Shown here: positions 19,726 through 27,550 of the stretch, in pieces | How positions within the stretch are numbered: the stretch's first letter is position 1 | Layout of the letters: each line of letters starts with the position of its first letter | Source: an uncultured Porphyromonadaceae bacterium | Lineage (GTDB): Bacteria > Bacteroidota > Bacteroidia > Bacteroidales > Muribaculaceae | Reading direction: 5' to 3' | Assembly (NCBI GenBank): GCA_900541835.1 | Contig: UQLL01000019.1 | Coordinates: 1 to 48,674, forward strand | DNA length: 48,674 nucleotides | The notes under the pieces: generated by a model | Told to the model about the DNA's origin: nothing | The model's database searches: none | What the model saw: only the letters and a program-made list of their open reading frames with translations | Position numbers and translations under genes: made by a program

Positions 19726-19793
19726 TGTAGGGACGCACCCTTCCGCCCTTCGCGCACCTGTCGCCTTCGGACGCACCAGGGTGCGTCCCTACA
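19726..19793. repeat. Dispersed palindromic repeat, composite copy (ureC-ureE gap)
   Basis: Outer arms tgtagggacgcaccc (19726-19740) and gggtgcgtccctaca (19779-19793) are a perfect 15-bp inverted repeat; the right end alone also forms ggacgcacc-ag-ggtgcgtcc (19769-19788). The element fills most of the 114-nt gap between ureC and ureE. It is the longest and best-preserved intergenic copy in the window. Confidence 0.85.
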
Positions 19794-19823
19794 AGCTACA
19801 CCAACTCTGTACTTTCGCAAGCA

Positions 19824-20477
19824 ATGACAGTTTATTCAGAAATACTGGGCAATACGCGCCTCGACCCGGAGTGGAAAGCGAACGTGGAGGCCATGCCCAA
19901 CGTCGAATACATACATCTGGACCAGTGGATGGCCCAGAAGAGCCGCTTCCTGGGTCGCGGCGACAAGGGATGCGAATACCCCGTGGCCCTCAGGCGCCAG
20001 TCGCAGGTAAAGGACGGCGACGTCATTCTCTACGACCCCGCCGCCGGCCGCGCCGCCGTGCTCCGCCTCGACCTCAGTCCCGTGCTGGAGATCGACCTCG
20101 GCGCACTGGCCACAGAGGCTCCCGACACCATCATCCGCCACGCCGTGGAGCTCGGCCACGCCATCGGCAACCAGCATTGGCCCGCCGTGGTGAAGGGCAC
20201 CAAGGTATATGTGCCGCTGACCGTCGACAAGAAAGTGATGCTCTCCGTCATGGAGACGCACCACATCGAGGACATAACCTATCGGTTTATCGAAGGCACC
20301 GAGGTGATACCCTACCTGGCACCCCACGAGGTGCGGCGCCTGTTCGGGGGCGCCGGCCACGAGAGCCACAGTCACGAGCACGTCCACGGCCGCATAGTGA
20401 CCCACGACCACGGCGACGGACACGTCCACACCCACGTCGTCGGCGACTACGACGGCGAGCAATACCCTGTCTGCTGA
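19824..20477 (+). CDS. ureE: Urease accessory protein UreE (nickel chaperone)
   Basis: A 217-residue protein that binds nickel and hands it to UreG. The N-terminal peptide-binding domain (about 1-75) is followed by the metal-binding domain with the conserved LGHAIGNQHWP near residue 115, which holds the interface His. The last 45 residues are rich in His (HESHSHEHVHG, HDHGDGHVHTH), the usual nickel-storing tail. It lies behind a palindromic repeat and 1 nt ahead of ureF. Nothing odd was seen in the domain order; the protein is somewhat longer than typical because of the tail and a middle extension. Confidence 0.94.
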   Translation: MTVYSEILGNTRLDPEWKANVEAMPNVEYIHLDQWMAQKSRFLGRGDKGCEYPVALRRQSQVKDGDVILYDPAAGRAAVLRLDLSPVLEIDLGALATEAPDTIIRHAVELGHAIGNQHWPAVVKGTKVYVPLTVDKKVMLSVMETHHIEDITYRFIEGTEVIPYLAPHEVRRLFGGAGHESHSHEHVHGRIVTHDHGDGHVHTHVVGDYDGEQYPVC

Positions 20478-20478
20478 C

Positions 20479-21168
20479 ATGGACATGACCGCGCTGATGC
20501 ACGTGCTGCAGTTCACCGACAGCACCTTCCCGGTGGGCACGTTCTCTTTCTCCAACGGGCTGGAGACGGCCGCGTACGAGAAGATGGTCCATGACGCGCC
20601 GACTCTCGAGGCGTTCGCACGTGCCGCGTCGGAGCAGGCCGCCTACACCGACGGCGTGGCGGCCCTGTACGCCCTCAAGGCCGCTAAAATGGCAGACTAC
20701 GAGGCCGTGCTTGACGCTGACTACTCGCTGGAGGCGGCAAAAATGAACGCAGAGGCGCGGCTAATGCTCGCCCGCATGGGCAAGAAGCTCGCCGAACTGG
20801 GCGTGAAGCTCTTCCCCTGCGACAAGCTGATTGCCCGCTGGCTCGACGACATCCGCGCCAAGCGCACCCCTGGCACCTATCCCGTGGCCCAGGGCTTGGT
20901 CTTCGCCGCCGCCGGACTGAGTGAGCCGGAGCTGTTCTGCTCGCACCAGTACGGCGTCATAAACATGGTCCTGGGCGCAGCCCTGCGCATGGTCCGCGTC
21001 TCCCACATCGACACGCAGCTCATACTCCAAAAGCTCACGGCCGAGAGCCTCACACTCTATGAGGCAGTGAAAGCGCTGCCGCTGAGCCAGATGCGGGCCT
21101 TCGTGCCTGAAATGGATATATGCGCTTCCCTACATGAGAAGGGCAAGATGCGCATGTTCATGAACTGA
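20479..21168 (+). CDS. ureF: Urease accessory protein UreF
   Basis: A 229-residue, mostly helical protein that joins UreD and UreG in the pre-activation complex and gates GTP use during nickel insertion. The N-terminus has the family motif LQFTDSTFPVGTFSFSNGLE, followed by the helical body and a C-terminal segment ending in MRMFMN. The ATG at 20479 follows the ureE stop by 1 nt; a second in-frame ATG at 20485 is possible. Coupling to ureE is likely. Confidence 0.95.
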   Translation: MDMTALMHVLQFTDSTFPVGTFSFSNGLETAAYEKMVHDAPTLEAFARAASEQAAYTDGVAALYALKAAKMADYEAVLDADYSLEAAKMNAEARLMLARMGKKLAELGVKLFPCDKLIARWLDDIRAKRTPGTYPVAQGLVFAAAGLSEPELFCSHQYGVINMVLGAALRMVRVSHIDTQLILQKLTAESLTLYEAVKALPLSQMRAFVPEMDICASLHEKGKMRMFMN

Positions 21169-21170
21169 GC

Positions 21171-21183
21171 GTGCGTCCCTACA
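21171..21183. repeat. Half copy of the palindromic repeat (ureF-ureG gap)
   Basis: gtgcgtccctaca matches the right half of the repeat found in the ureC-ureE gap, starting 3 nt after the ureF stop. The left half is missing. It is followed by the motif tatcaactgaacaact before ureG. Confidence 0.6.
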
Positions 21184-21218
21184 AGCGTCCGATTATCAAC
21201 TGAACAACTACGAAAGAA

Positions 21219-21836
21219 ATGTCAACATGCAGAATAGGGGTCGGCGGCCCTGTCGGTTCCGGCAAAACCGCCCTCATCGAAGCCATCACCCCCAGGCTCC
21301 TGGAAAAGGGCCTGAAGACGCTCATCATCACCAACGACATCGTCACCACCGAGGATGCCAAGCACGTGCGCAAGACGCTGAAGGGCGTTCTGGCCGAGGA
21401 TAAGATCATCGGCGTGGAGACGGGCGCCTGTCCCCACACGGCCGTGCGCGAGGACCCGTCGATGAACATCGCCGCCGTCGAGGAGATGGAGGCCAGGTTC
21501 CCCGACACTGACGTGGTGCTGATAGAGAGCGGCGGCGACAACCTCACGCTCACATTCTCGCCCGCCCTGGTCGACTTCTTCATCTACGTCATCGACGTGG
21601 CCGCCGGCGACAAGATACCCCGCAAGGATGGCCCCGGCATATCGCAGTCCGACATTCTGGTCATCAACAAGACCGATCTGGCGCCCTACGTGCACGCCTC
21701 CCTGGAGGTCATGGACCGCGACTCGCGTCTGATGCGCCCCGGCAAGCCCTTCGTCTTCACCAACGCCATGACCGGCGAGGGCGTCGACGAGCTCATAGAA
21801 TTAATCTCCAAAATGGCCCTCTTCGACAAAGAATAG
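21219..21836 (+). CDS. ureG: Urease accessory GTPase UreG
   Basis: A 205-residue SIMIBI-class GTPase that delivers nickel to urease. The P-loop GPVGSGKT is at residues 10-17, the metal-binding Cys-Pro-His at 71-73 (ETGACPHTAVRED), and the guanine-specificity motif NKTD near residue 151. Length and motif order are standard. It lies between two copies of the palindromic repeat, 50 nt after ureF and 84 nt before ureD. Confidence 0.98.
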   Translation: MSTCRIGVGGPVGSGKTALIEAITPRLLEKGLKTLIITNDIVTTEDAKHVRKTLKGVLAEDKIIGVETGACPHTAVREDPSMNIAAVEEMEARFPDTDVVLIESGGDNLTLTFSPALVDFFIYVIDVAAGDKIPRKDGPGISQSDILVINKTDLAPYVHASLEVMDRDSRLMRPGKPFVFTNAMTGEGVDELIELISKMALFDKE

Positions 21837-21858
21837 CTGAGACACTCCACACGCGAAA

Positions 21859-21889
21859 TGTAGTGGACGCACCCTGGTGCGTCCCTATA
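21859..21889. repeat. Dispersed palindromic repeat (ureG-ureD gap)
   Basis: tgtagt, then ggacgcacc-ct-ggtgcgtcc (21865-21884) with perfect 9-bp arms, then ctata. The element is followed closely by tcaactctcaact, upstream of the ureD start. Confidence 0.8.
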
Positions 21890-21920
21890 TTGTCCTCAAC
21901 TCTCAACTGCCAACTAAGTC

Positions 21921-22898
21921 ATGCCTTTTGCCACAAAACTCCCCAAGATAAAGACGTCGCTCCCGGAGGTCGACTTCGGCTACCTGCCGGAACTGGCTCC
22001 ATACCTACGCGAGCCGGATGCCATGTACGTCGGCGCTCCCGGCAAGCACGGCTACCTGCGCATGCGCTTCGGCTTCAACTGCGACGGCAAGTGCGTGCTC
22101 CGCGAACTCGACCGTCGCGTGCCCATCATAGTCCAGCAGGAGCTGTACTTCGACGCCAGCCTGCCCTCCATGCCGTGCGTGTACATCCTGGCCAGCGGCG
22201 GCCCTTACATCGACGGCGACCGCTTCGACCAGGACATAGAACTCGACCCGGGCGCGTTCGCGTTCGTCAGCACCGGCGCCGGCACCAAGATCTCTACCAT
22301 GCGCTCCAACTACGCAGGCATGCGGCAGCGCTTCACCCTGCACGAGGACTCCTACCTGGAATTCTTGCCGGAGCCCGTCTACCCGGGCCAGCATTCGCGC
22401 TTCGCCTGCGACACCGAGATCGTCTGCCATCCGTCGGCTACCATCACATACAGCGAAATCTACATGTGCGGCCGCAAGTTCTACCGTTCCAAGCTGGCCG
22501 GGGGGGAGGTTTACGCCTACGACGTCATGAGCGTGCTCACCCGCGCCCGGCGTCCCGACTCGCGCCGCGACCTCTTCCGCGAGAAATTCGTCATTGAGCC
22601 CTACAAGCGCTTCCCCAAGACGGTGGGCGTGATGGCCGGCTACGACATCTTCGCCAACGTGGTGGTGCTCACGCCGCCCGACAAGGCTGCAGAGGTGTAT
22701 GCCGCCACGCAGCCGTTCATCGACCGCGAGCGGGAACTGGCAGCCGGTATCACCACGCTGCCCAACGGCGCCGGCCTGCTCTACAAGGTGCTCGGCAACA
22801 AGCCTGGGCCGGTCAAGGAGACGGTGCGGGAATTCGCCTCACGGGTCCGCAAATCCGTAAAAAGCGTACCCATTCCGCCCGAATTCCCGTGGCGATAG
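21921..22898 (+). CDS. ureD: Urease accessory protein UreD/UreH
   Basis: A 325-residue scaffold protein that binds the urease apoenzyme and UreF-UreG for nickel insertion. The family pattern is visible in VYILASGGPYIDGDRFDQDI, STGAGTKISTM and RFACDTEIVCHP. It is the last gene of the cluster and is followed by a strong bidirectional hairpin. The ATG at 21921 begins MPFATKLPKIKTSLPEVDFG. Sequence similarity among UreD proteins is low, so the call also rests on position and length. Confidence 0.93.
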   Translation: MPFATKLPKIKTSLPEVDFGYLPELAPYLREPDAMYVGAPGKHGYLRMRFGFNCDGKCVLRELDRRVPIIVQQELYFDASLPSMPCVYILASGGPYIDGDRFDQDIELDPGAFAFVSTGAGTKISTMRSNYAGMRQRFTLHEDSYLEFLPEPVYPGQHSRFACDTEIVCHPSATITYSEIYMCGRKFYRSKLAGGEVYAYDVMSVLTRARRPDSRRDLFREKFVIEPYKRFPKTVGVMAGYDIFANVVVLTPPDKAAEVYAATQPFIDRERELAAGITTLPNGAGLLYKVLGNKPGPVKETVREFASRVRKSVKSVPIPPEFPWR

Positions 22899-22935
22899 GG
22901 TTGAGGGTGTTCTATCTCGGACTCGCGTTCATAGT

Positions 22936-22979
22936 CAACAAGAGTTGGCCGCGCCTCCTGCGTCGGCCAACTCTTGTTG
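22936..22979. terminator. Bidirectional terminator between ureD and the PEKPE protein
   Basis: Arms caacaagagttggccg and cggccaactcttgttg are perfect 16-bp complements with a 12-nt loop, placed between convergent genes. The arm ends supply T-rich tails on both strands (ctcttgttgtt on plus; ctcttgttgac on minus). Confidence 0.85.
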
Positions 22980-22984
22980 TTCGC

Positions 22985-23009
22985 GGACGCACTGGCCGTG
23001 CGACCTACA
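22985..23009. repeat. Degenerate palindromic repeat copy
   Basis: ggacgcactggccgtgcgacctaca resembles the repeat core with changed loop and one base inserted before cctaca. It directly follows the bidirectional terminator. Confidence 0.5.
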
Positions 23010-23040
23010 TTATGCGGGTAGAGAATTTTTCCGGGGTGGA

Positions 23041-24051
23041 TCAGAGGTCGGCGGTGAGGTCTTCGTTGCCGAGGTCTGCGGGTTCGGGGTCGTCGGGCAT
23101 CGGGGTGGCTTCTTCGTCGATGTCTGCGTCAAGGTGACAGTTTTCGAGGGTGATGTCCTCGGTGATGATCTCGACTTCGATGTCGGGTTCGCACTGGGGA
23201 AGGCCGTGGTCGTCGTCGGTGATGACGATGTCGTCGTCTGTGTCGTCGGTGTGTGGATGCTCTTCGCCCTTGGTGTTGTCGGCCAGTACGTCGTCGGTGG
23301 GATCGTCGGGCACTATGATGTCGTCTTCGTGGTTGATGGGGGAGTCTTCGGGGGTGGCGGGCGGGGTGAGCTGGACGATCTTGTCGCCGTCGGGGTAATG
23401 GGCGTAGGAGGCGGTCTGGGGGTCGACGAGCACGTAGGTGTCGCTTTCGTTGGGCATGAATGCGACTACTACGTGCTGCTCGGCGAGCTCTTCGGTCCAG
23501 AGTTCGCCCTGCTCGTTGACGTACTTGTCGTCGTCGATGCGCACCCAGACGGTGCCGGCGTCGTCGACAAAGGCGATAGCCTCGACGTGGTTGTCGTCGA
23601 CGGGAGTGGGGGGCGTGGGAGGAGTGGGAGGCTCGGGCTTTTCGGGTTCCGGCTTCTCGGGCTCGGGCTTTTCGGGTTCCGGTTTTTCGGGCTCGGGCTT
23701 TTCAGGTTCCGGCTTTTCGGGTTCTTCCTGCTGATCGGGTTGAGCGGGTGCGGCGTGGTGCGCAGGTGCCGGAGCAGGCTGGGGAGTGGGCTGGGGTGCT
23801 GGAGCGGGAGCGGGCTGTGCCGGTTCGCCGATTACAATCTCCTCTTCTTCCTCCTCGGGCTTGCCGGAGTTGTGGGTGGCGGCGTAGGCGGCAGCGCCGC
23901 CGCCGAGTACCGCGGCCAGTCCCACGCCGCCAAGGGCGATGAAGCGGGCCTTGTTGTTCTTCTTCTCTTCGGCGCTGAGGCGCGCCTGCGCCTGTCGGCT
24001 GGCGAGTTCGTCTGCACTGACGGGGCGGGTGGGGCGGGAGTCGGTATTCAT
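23041..24051 (-). CDS. Membrane-anchored acidic protein with PEKPE repeats
   Basis: A 336-residue protein of unknown function. Residues about 1-33 are polar and cytoplasmic-looking; one membrane helix follows (FIALGGVGLAAVLGGGAAAYA, about 35-55). Then come a run of Glu, a Pro/Ala-rich stretch, six perfect PEKPE units, a PPTPPTPPTP stretch, a compact folded segment (about 155-225, with IAFVDDAGTVWVRIDDDKY and VVVAFMPNESDTYVLV), and a very acidic C-terminal third rich in Asp and Glu. The layout suggests a protein held in the inner membrane with a stiff Pro-rich stalk reaching across the periplasm, as in TonB-like spanners, but it has no TonB C-terminal domain. Single gene convergent with ureD, with its own promoter box. 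Confidence 0.75.
   Translation of the reverse strand: MNTDSRPTRPVSADELASRQAQARLSAEEKKNNKARFIALGGVGLAAVLGGGAAAYAATHNSGKPEEEEEEIVIGEPAQPAPAPAPQPTPQPAPAPAHHAAPAQPDQQEEPEKPEPEKPEPEKPEPEKPEPEKPEPEKPEPPTPPTPPTPVDDNHVEAIAFVDDAGTVWVRIDDDKYVNEQGELWTEELAEQHVVVAFMPNESDTYVLVDPQTASYAHYPDGDKIVQLTPPATPEDSPINHEDDIIVPDDPTDDVLADNTKGEEHPHTDDTDDDIVITDDDHGLPQCEPDIEVEIITEDITLENCHLDADIDEEATPMPDDPEPADLGNEDLTADL
23632..23721 (-). repeat. 15-bp tandem repeat coding PEKPE x6
   Basis: Six tandem 15-bp units inside the acidic membrane protein. At DNA level, units alternate between the ggctcgggcttttcg and ggttccggcttttcg forms (plus strand), so the array looks like a 30-bp unit copied three times. Such arrays change length by slippage. 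Confidence 0.85.
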
Positions 24052-24080
24052 TGTATTGGGGTTGGTTTTGTTTTCTGTTG

Positions 24081-24088
24081 CAAAGGTA
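24081..24088 (-). promoter_or_regulatory. Promoter -7 box of the PEKPE protein
   Basis: The minus strand reads TACCTTTG followed by c, matching TAnnTTTG, 29 nt upstream of the start codon at 24051. No clear -33 element at the usual distance. Confidence 0.55.
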
Positions 24089-24158
24089 ATAGGTTAACGT
24101 GGGCTGTGCCTACTGTTTTTTGCTATTCTTTTTGAAAGGTGGGGTTTTCGTTGTCAAC

Positions 24159-25091
24159 CTATATGCTTTCCTGTGTAAGGGCTACGGCGCACGGGGCGAC
24201 TTCGAGGCGTGTGCGGGCGCCGATTAGCAGTGGGAGGTTGCAGTCGTCGTGTCCGGCGGGGAAGTTGTAGGCCACGGGGCAGTCGATGTGCCACTCGCGC
24301 AGCAGGTCGGCGATCATCTCCTCGGCGGAGGAGAAGTTGACGCCGCCGGGGCAGGCGGTGAACTGGCCGACGACTATTCCCTCGGCGCGGTTGAGGAGGC
24401 CGCTCAGACGTAGGCGCCACAGGCGGCGCTGCAGGCGGCTGAGGCTCTCGGCCACATCTTCTATCAGGAGGATGAAGGGTTCGTCGGCGAGGATGGCTGC
24501 CTGGTCGAAGGGGGTGGCGGCCAGGTCGCCGAGCACTGAGACGTTGCCGCCGATGAGCCTGCCGCTTGCCACGCCGCACTGTTGCAGGGGGTGGATGGCG
24601 CCGTCGGCCTCGTTCTCGCACAGCCCTCCGAGCAGGGCGAAGATCTGCTCGGTGATCTCGTCGGCGGGGTGGTCGGTGAGGCGGCGGAGCATGGGGGCGT
24701 GGAGGGCCTGTACGCCTGCGCGGAGCCAGAGCGAGTGGAGTGCGCAGACGTCGCTGAAGCCGATGAGCCACTTCGGGCTCTTGGCTACCAGCGAGAGTGG
24801 CACTCGGCTGATGAGCTGCACGGCGCCGTAGCCGCCGCGGCCGCACCATATCGCTTTGATGTCGGGATTCTCCAGGGCCGTCAGCAGGTCGTGCAGGCGC
24901 GTGTCGGCACTTCCGGCGAAACGTCCGTCGGCGCCGACTGCGAAGCCTGGCATGCGCACCGGTTCGTAGCCGTGGGCACGTATGGCGGCCTCTCCGCCGA
25001 GCAGGTATTCCTCCTTTACCACCGTGGCCGGGGTGAGAAGGGCTATCTTGTTGCCGGGGCGGAGCGCGGCGGGGCGTGCAAAGCCTTTCAT
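24159..25091 (-). CDS. ldcA: Muramoyltetrapeptide (LD-)carboxypeptidase, S66 family
   Basis: A 310-residue cytoplasmic serine peptidase that removes the terminal D-Ala from murein tetrapeptides during cell-wall recycling. The nucleophile Ser113 lies in WLIGFSDVCALH, after the conserved AIWCGRGGYGAVQL. The catalytic Glu is in FILLIEDVAE and the His in FPAGHDDCNLPLLIG near the C-terminus. Length is normal. The start codon overlaps the stop of the upstream dehydrogenase gene by 4 nt (ATGA), so the two are translationally coupled. The symbol follows the family; substrate is inferred. Confidence 0.9.
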   Translation of the reverse strand: MKGFARPAALRPGNKIALLTPATVVKEEYLLGGEAAIRAHGYEPVRMPGFAVGADGRFAGSADTRLHDLLTALENPDIKAIWCGRGGYGAVQLISRVPLSLVAKSPKWLIGFSDVCALHSLWLRAGVQALHAPMLRRLTDHPADEITEQIFALLGGLCENEADGAIHPLQQCGVASGRLIGGNVSVLGDLAATPFDQAAILADEPFILLIEDVAESLSRLQRRLWRLRLSGLLNRAEGIVVGQFTACPGGVNFSSAEEMIADLLREWHIDCPVAYNFPAGHDDCNLPLLIGARTRLEVAPCAVALTQESI

Positions 25092-26032
25092 GAGACTACG
25101 TTCTGGGGCTGGCCGGCGAGGAAGGCGCGGAGGTTCTCTACGGAGATGGCCAGCAGGCGTCGGCGGGCCTCGGTGCTCTGCCAGGCCACGTGCGGGGTGA
25201 TGACGCTCTGCGCGGTGTCGATGAGAGGAGAGCCGGAACGGGGCGGTTCCTCTTCAAGCACGTCCACGGCTGCGGCGGCGATCTGGCCGCGCTCCAGGGC
25301 GGCGGCGAGGGCGCCCTCGTCCACCAGCGCTCCGCGCGAGGTGTTGATGAGGATGGCGTCGGGACGCATGAGCATCAGCGTCTCCTCGTTGATGATATGG
25401 TGGGTGGCCGGGGTGAGGGCGGAGTTGAGCGAGACGACGTGGCTGCGGCTCAGAAGCTCGTCGAGTTCTACGCGTTCGGCCCATTCGGGGAGGTTGCGCC
25501 GGGAGGTGGTGAGCACGGTCATGCCGAAGGCGCGGGCTATGGTGGCCACGCGCAGGCCGATGTTGCCGAAGCCTATGATGCCCATGGTCTTGCCGCTGAG
25601 CTCGGAGATGGGGGCGATGCGGTAGCTGAAGCTGGGGCACTTGGCCCAGTCGCCGCGCTTGACGCTGTGGCTGTAGTCGGCAACGCGGTTGGTAATCTCG
25701 AGCAGGAGGGCGAAGACGAGCTGCGCCACGGAGTCGGTGCTGTAGGCGGGCACGTTGCAGACGGTCACTCCGGCGCGGCGGGCGGCCTCCAGGTCTATGT
25801 TGTTGTAGCCGGTGGCCAGGACGCCGATGAAGCGGAGGTGCGGAAGGGCGGCGATGACGGCGGCGTCCATCACCACCTTATTGGAGAATACGGCCTCGGC
25901 GTCGCGGCAGCGCTCCACCACTTGCTCGGGAGTGGTACTGTCGTATACGGTAAGTGTGCCGAGTGCTTCGAGGTCTTTCCAGCTGAGGTCGCCGTCGTTG
26001 GCCGGCGACGAGTCGAGAACGATTATACGCAT
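25088..26032 (-). CDS. D-2-hydroxyacid dehydrogenase
   Basis: A 314-residue NAD(P)-dependent enzyme that reduces 2-keto acids or the reverse. The Rossmann motif GKTMGIIGFGNIGLRVA is near residue 150, the catalytic Arg in LINTSRGALVDEGAL, the Glu in the following helix region, and the catalytic His in VITPHVAWQS. The closest general type by eye is the glycerate/hydroxypyruvate reductase group, but the substrate cannot be fixed from sequence. It overlaps the LD-carboxypeptidase gene by 4 nt and lies 97 nt after the lolD-like gene, separated by an AT-rich repeat region. Confidence 0.88.
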   Translation of the reverse strand: MRIIVLDSSPANDGDLSWKDLEALGTLTVYDSTTPEQVVERCRDAEAVFSNKVVMDAAVIAALPHLRFIGVLATGYNNIDLEAARRAGVTVCNVPAYSTDSVAQLVFALLLEITNRVADYSHSVKRGDWAKCPSFSYRIAPISELSGKTMGIIGFGNIGLRVATIARAFGMTVLTTSRRNLPEWAERVELDELLSRSHVVSLNSALTPATHHIINEETLMLMRPDAILINTSRGALVDEGALAAALERGQIAAAAVDVLEEEPPRSGSPLIDTAQSVITPHVAWQSTEARRRLLAISVENLRAFLAGQPQNVVS

Positions 26033-26049
26033 AACGATTGAACGGGTTT

Positions 26050-26146
26050 TTATTTTTAACGATTAAACGATTTAATGATTTGAACGATTATGCGATGGAA
26101 CGAAGATGAAGAATCTTCAATCGTAAAAATTAAATCGTTAAATCGT
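26050..26146. repeat. AT-rich AACGATT repeat cluster
   Basis: Several direct copies of aacgatt(a/t) and one inverted pair: acgattaaacgattta (26059-26074) against taaatcgttaaatcgt (26131-26146), matching at 14 of 16 positions. The right arm runs into the coding sequence and forms the last codons (DDLTI and stop) of the lolD-like gene. Confidence 0.6.
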
Positions 26147-26822
26147 CACAAGTCGGTTGTTCGTCACGGATTTGGCCGTCGGCCATAGTGACGACGCGGT
26201 CGGCGATGGCGGCGAGTTCGTCGCTGTGGGTGACGAGGACGAAGGTCTGGCCGAGACGGTCGCGCAGGCTCGTGAAGAGGTGCTGCATCTCCTGCCGATT
26301 GGCTGAGTCGAGGGCTCCGGTAGGCTCGTCGGCGAGCACCACGCTTGGCTCGTTGATGAGTGCGCGGGCCACGGCCACGCGCTGGCATTCGCCGCCGCTC
26401 ATCTGAGCCGGGCGGTGGTCCGCACGGTCAGTGAGTCCCAGCAGCTCAAGCAGCTCGGCAGCGTTGGCGCGGGCCTTGCGGCGCGGCATTCCGCCGATGA
26501 GCGCCGGCATCATCACGTTCTCCAGTGCCGAGAATTCCGGCAGCAGGCGGTGGAACTGGAAGATGAAGCCGATGTGGGAGTTGCGGAAGGCCGACAGGCG
26601 GCGGTCGCGCAGGCGCATCACGTCCTCGCCGGAGTATAGCACCGAGCCGGAGTCGGGGCGGTCAAGCGTGCCGGCGATTTGCAGCAAGGTGGTTTTGCCG
26701 GCGCCGCTCGGCCCGACGATGGCAAGCAGTTCGCCGCGTTGCACCGTCAGCGATACGTCGCGCAGCACTTGCAGCGAGCCGAAGCTCTTATTGATATGCT
26801 TGAGTTCTAATATGGATTCCAT
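26130..26822 (-). CDS. lolD: ABC transporter ATP-binding protein, LolD/MacB type
   Basis: A 230-residue ATPase. Walker A GPSGAGKT is at residues 37-44, the signature MSGGECQR and Walker B VVLADEPTGALDS follow, and the switch His is in LVTHSDELA. This type drives lipoprotein release from the inner membrane (LolCDE) or MacB/FtsE-like export. No permease gene is next to it, as is common for lolD in Bacteroidota, so the partner is unknown. The start at 26822 (MESILELKHINKSFG) is chosen over a longer frame that runs back into tcdA. It lies 5 nt after tcdA. The last residues DDLTI derive from an intergenic repeat. Confidence 0.85.
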   Translation of the reverse strand: MESILELKHINKSFGSLQVLRDVSLTVQRGELLAIVGPSGAGKTTLLQIAGTLDRPDSGSVLYSGEDVMRLRDRRLSAFRNSHIGFIFQFHRLLPEFSALENVMMPALIGGMPRRKARANAAELLELLGLTDRADHRPAQMSGGECQRVAVARALINEPSVVLADEPTGALDSANRQEMQHLFTSLRDRLGQTFVLVTHSDELAAIADRVVTMADGQIRDEQPTCDDLTI

Positions 26823-26827
26823 ATGAG

Positions 26828-27550
26828 CTAAATGCCTGTGATTTTGCGGATTATGTAGTTGGCCATATAGATGCCGAACAGGGCCGGTATAGATGCCAGG
26901 GTACCGAACGAGGAGCGCTTGTTGGGTTCGTCGAGGTCGATGACGGCCCGGCGCTCGGGCGTCTCCGCGCTCCACACCACGGGTATGGATTTGAGCGGGA
27001 TATCCAGTTTGCGCAGACGGGTGCGTAGGGTTCGGGCCAGGCCGTCGCCGACGGTGGCGTCGAGCGTGCCGTAGCGCACCTGCGCCGGGTCCATGCGGCC
27101 GCCGGCGCCCATGCTGCTGATGAACGGTATGTCAGCCTGGACGCACCCGGCCATGAGCGACACCTTCGGCGCCACTGTGTCGATGGCGTCGGCCACGAAG
27201 TCGGGACGTCCTGCCAGTGGCTCCGGCACGTTCTCCGGGGTGATGAACTCCTGACGGGCATCGATGCGGATGGTGGGATTGATGGCCGTCAGCCGCTGCC
27301 GCCATAGCTCCGTCTTGGGTTGCCCGATTGTGTTGACGTCGGCGATGAGCTGACGGTTGATGTTGGAGGGCGATACCACGTCGGCGTCGATGAGCACGAG
27401 TCTGCCCACGCCGCTGCGGGCGAGCATTTCGGCCACGTAGCCTCCCACGCCGCCCAACCCGGCTACCACCACCGTGGAGGCGGCGAGACGGTCGGCTGCG
27501 GCGTCACCTATCAGCAGACGGGTGCGCGAGTCCCAGCTGTCGGCCTCCAT
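26828..27550 (-). CDS. tcdA: tRNA threonylcarbamoyladenosine dehydratase (ThiF/MoeB-like)
   Basis: A 240-residue E1-like enzyme that closes t6A at position 37 of ANN-decoding tRNAs to its cyclic form, using ATP. The nucleotide-binding motif VVVAGLGGVGGYVAEML is at about residues 27-43, followed by LVLIDADVVSPSNINRQL, the ThiF-family pattern; the segment FVADAIDTVAPKVSLM fits the TcdA branch. Its start codon overlaps the stop codon of the small HMA gene by one base (TGATG), and lolD follows after 5 nt, so it is part of a tightly coupled operon. Confidence 0.88.
   Translation of the reverse strand: MEADSWDSRTRLLIGDAAADRLAASTVVVAGLGGVGGYVAEMLARSGVGRLVLIDADVVSPSNINRQLIADVNTIGQPKTELWRQRLTAINPTIRIDARQEFITPENVPEPLAGRPDFVADAIDTVAPKVSLMAGCVQADIPFISSMGAGGRMDPAQVRYGTLDATVGDGLARTLRTRLRKLDIPLKSIPVVWSAETPERRAVIDLDEPNKRSSFGTLASIPALFGIYMANYIIRKITGI

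Noticed and set aside
19806..19817. tactttcg near the ureE start as an internal promoter
   Set aside because: Only a near match to TAnnTTTG, no -33 element, and too close to the ATG for a normal leader.
18009..19820. Minus-strand frame of about 600 codons opposite ureC
   Set aside because: Shadow of a GC-rich gene; no recognisable motif, while ureC keeps all active-site residues.
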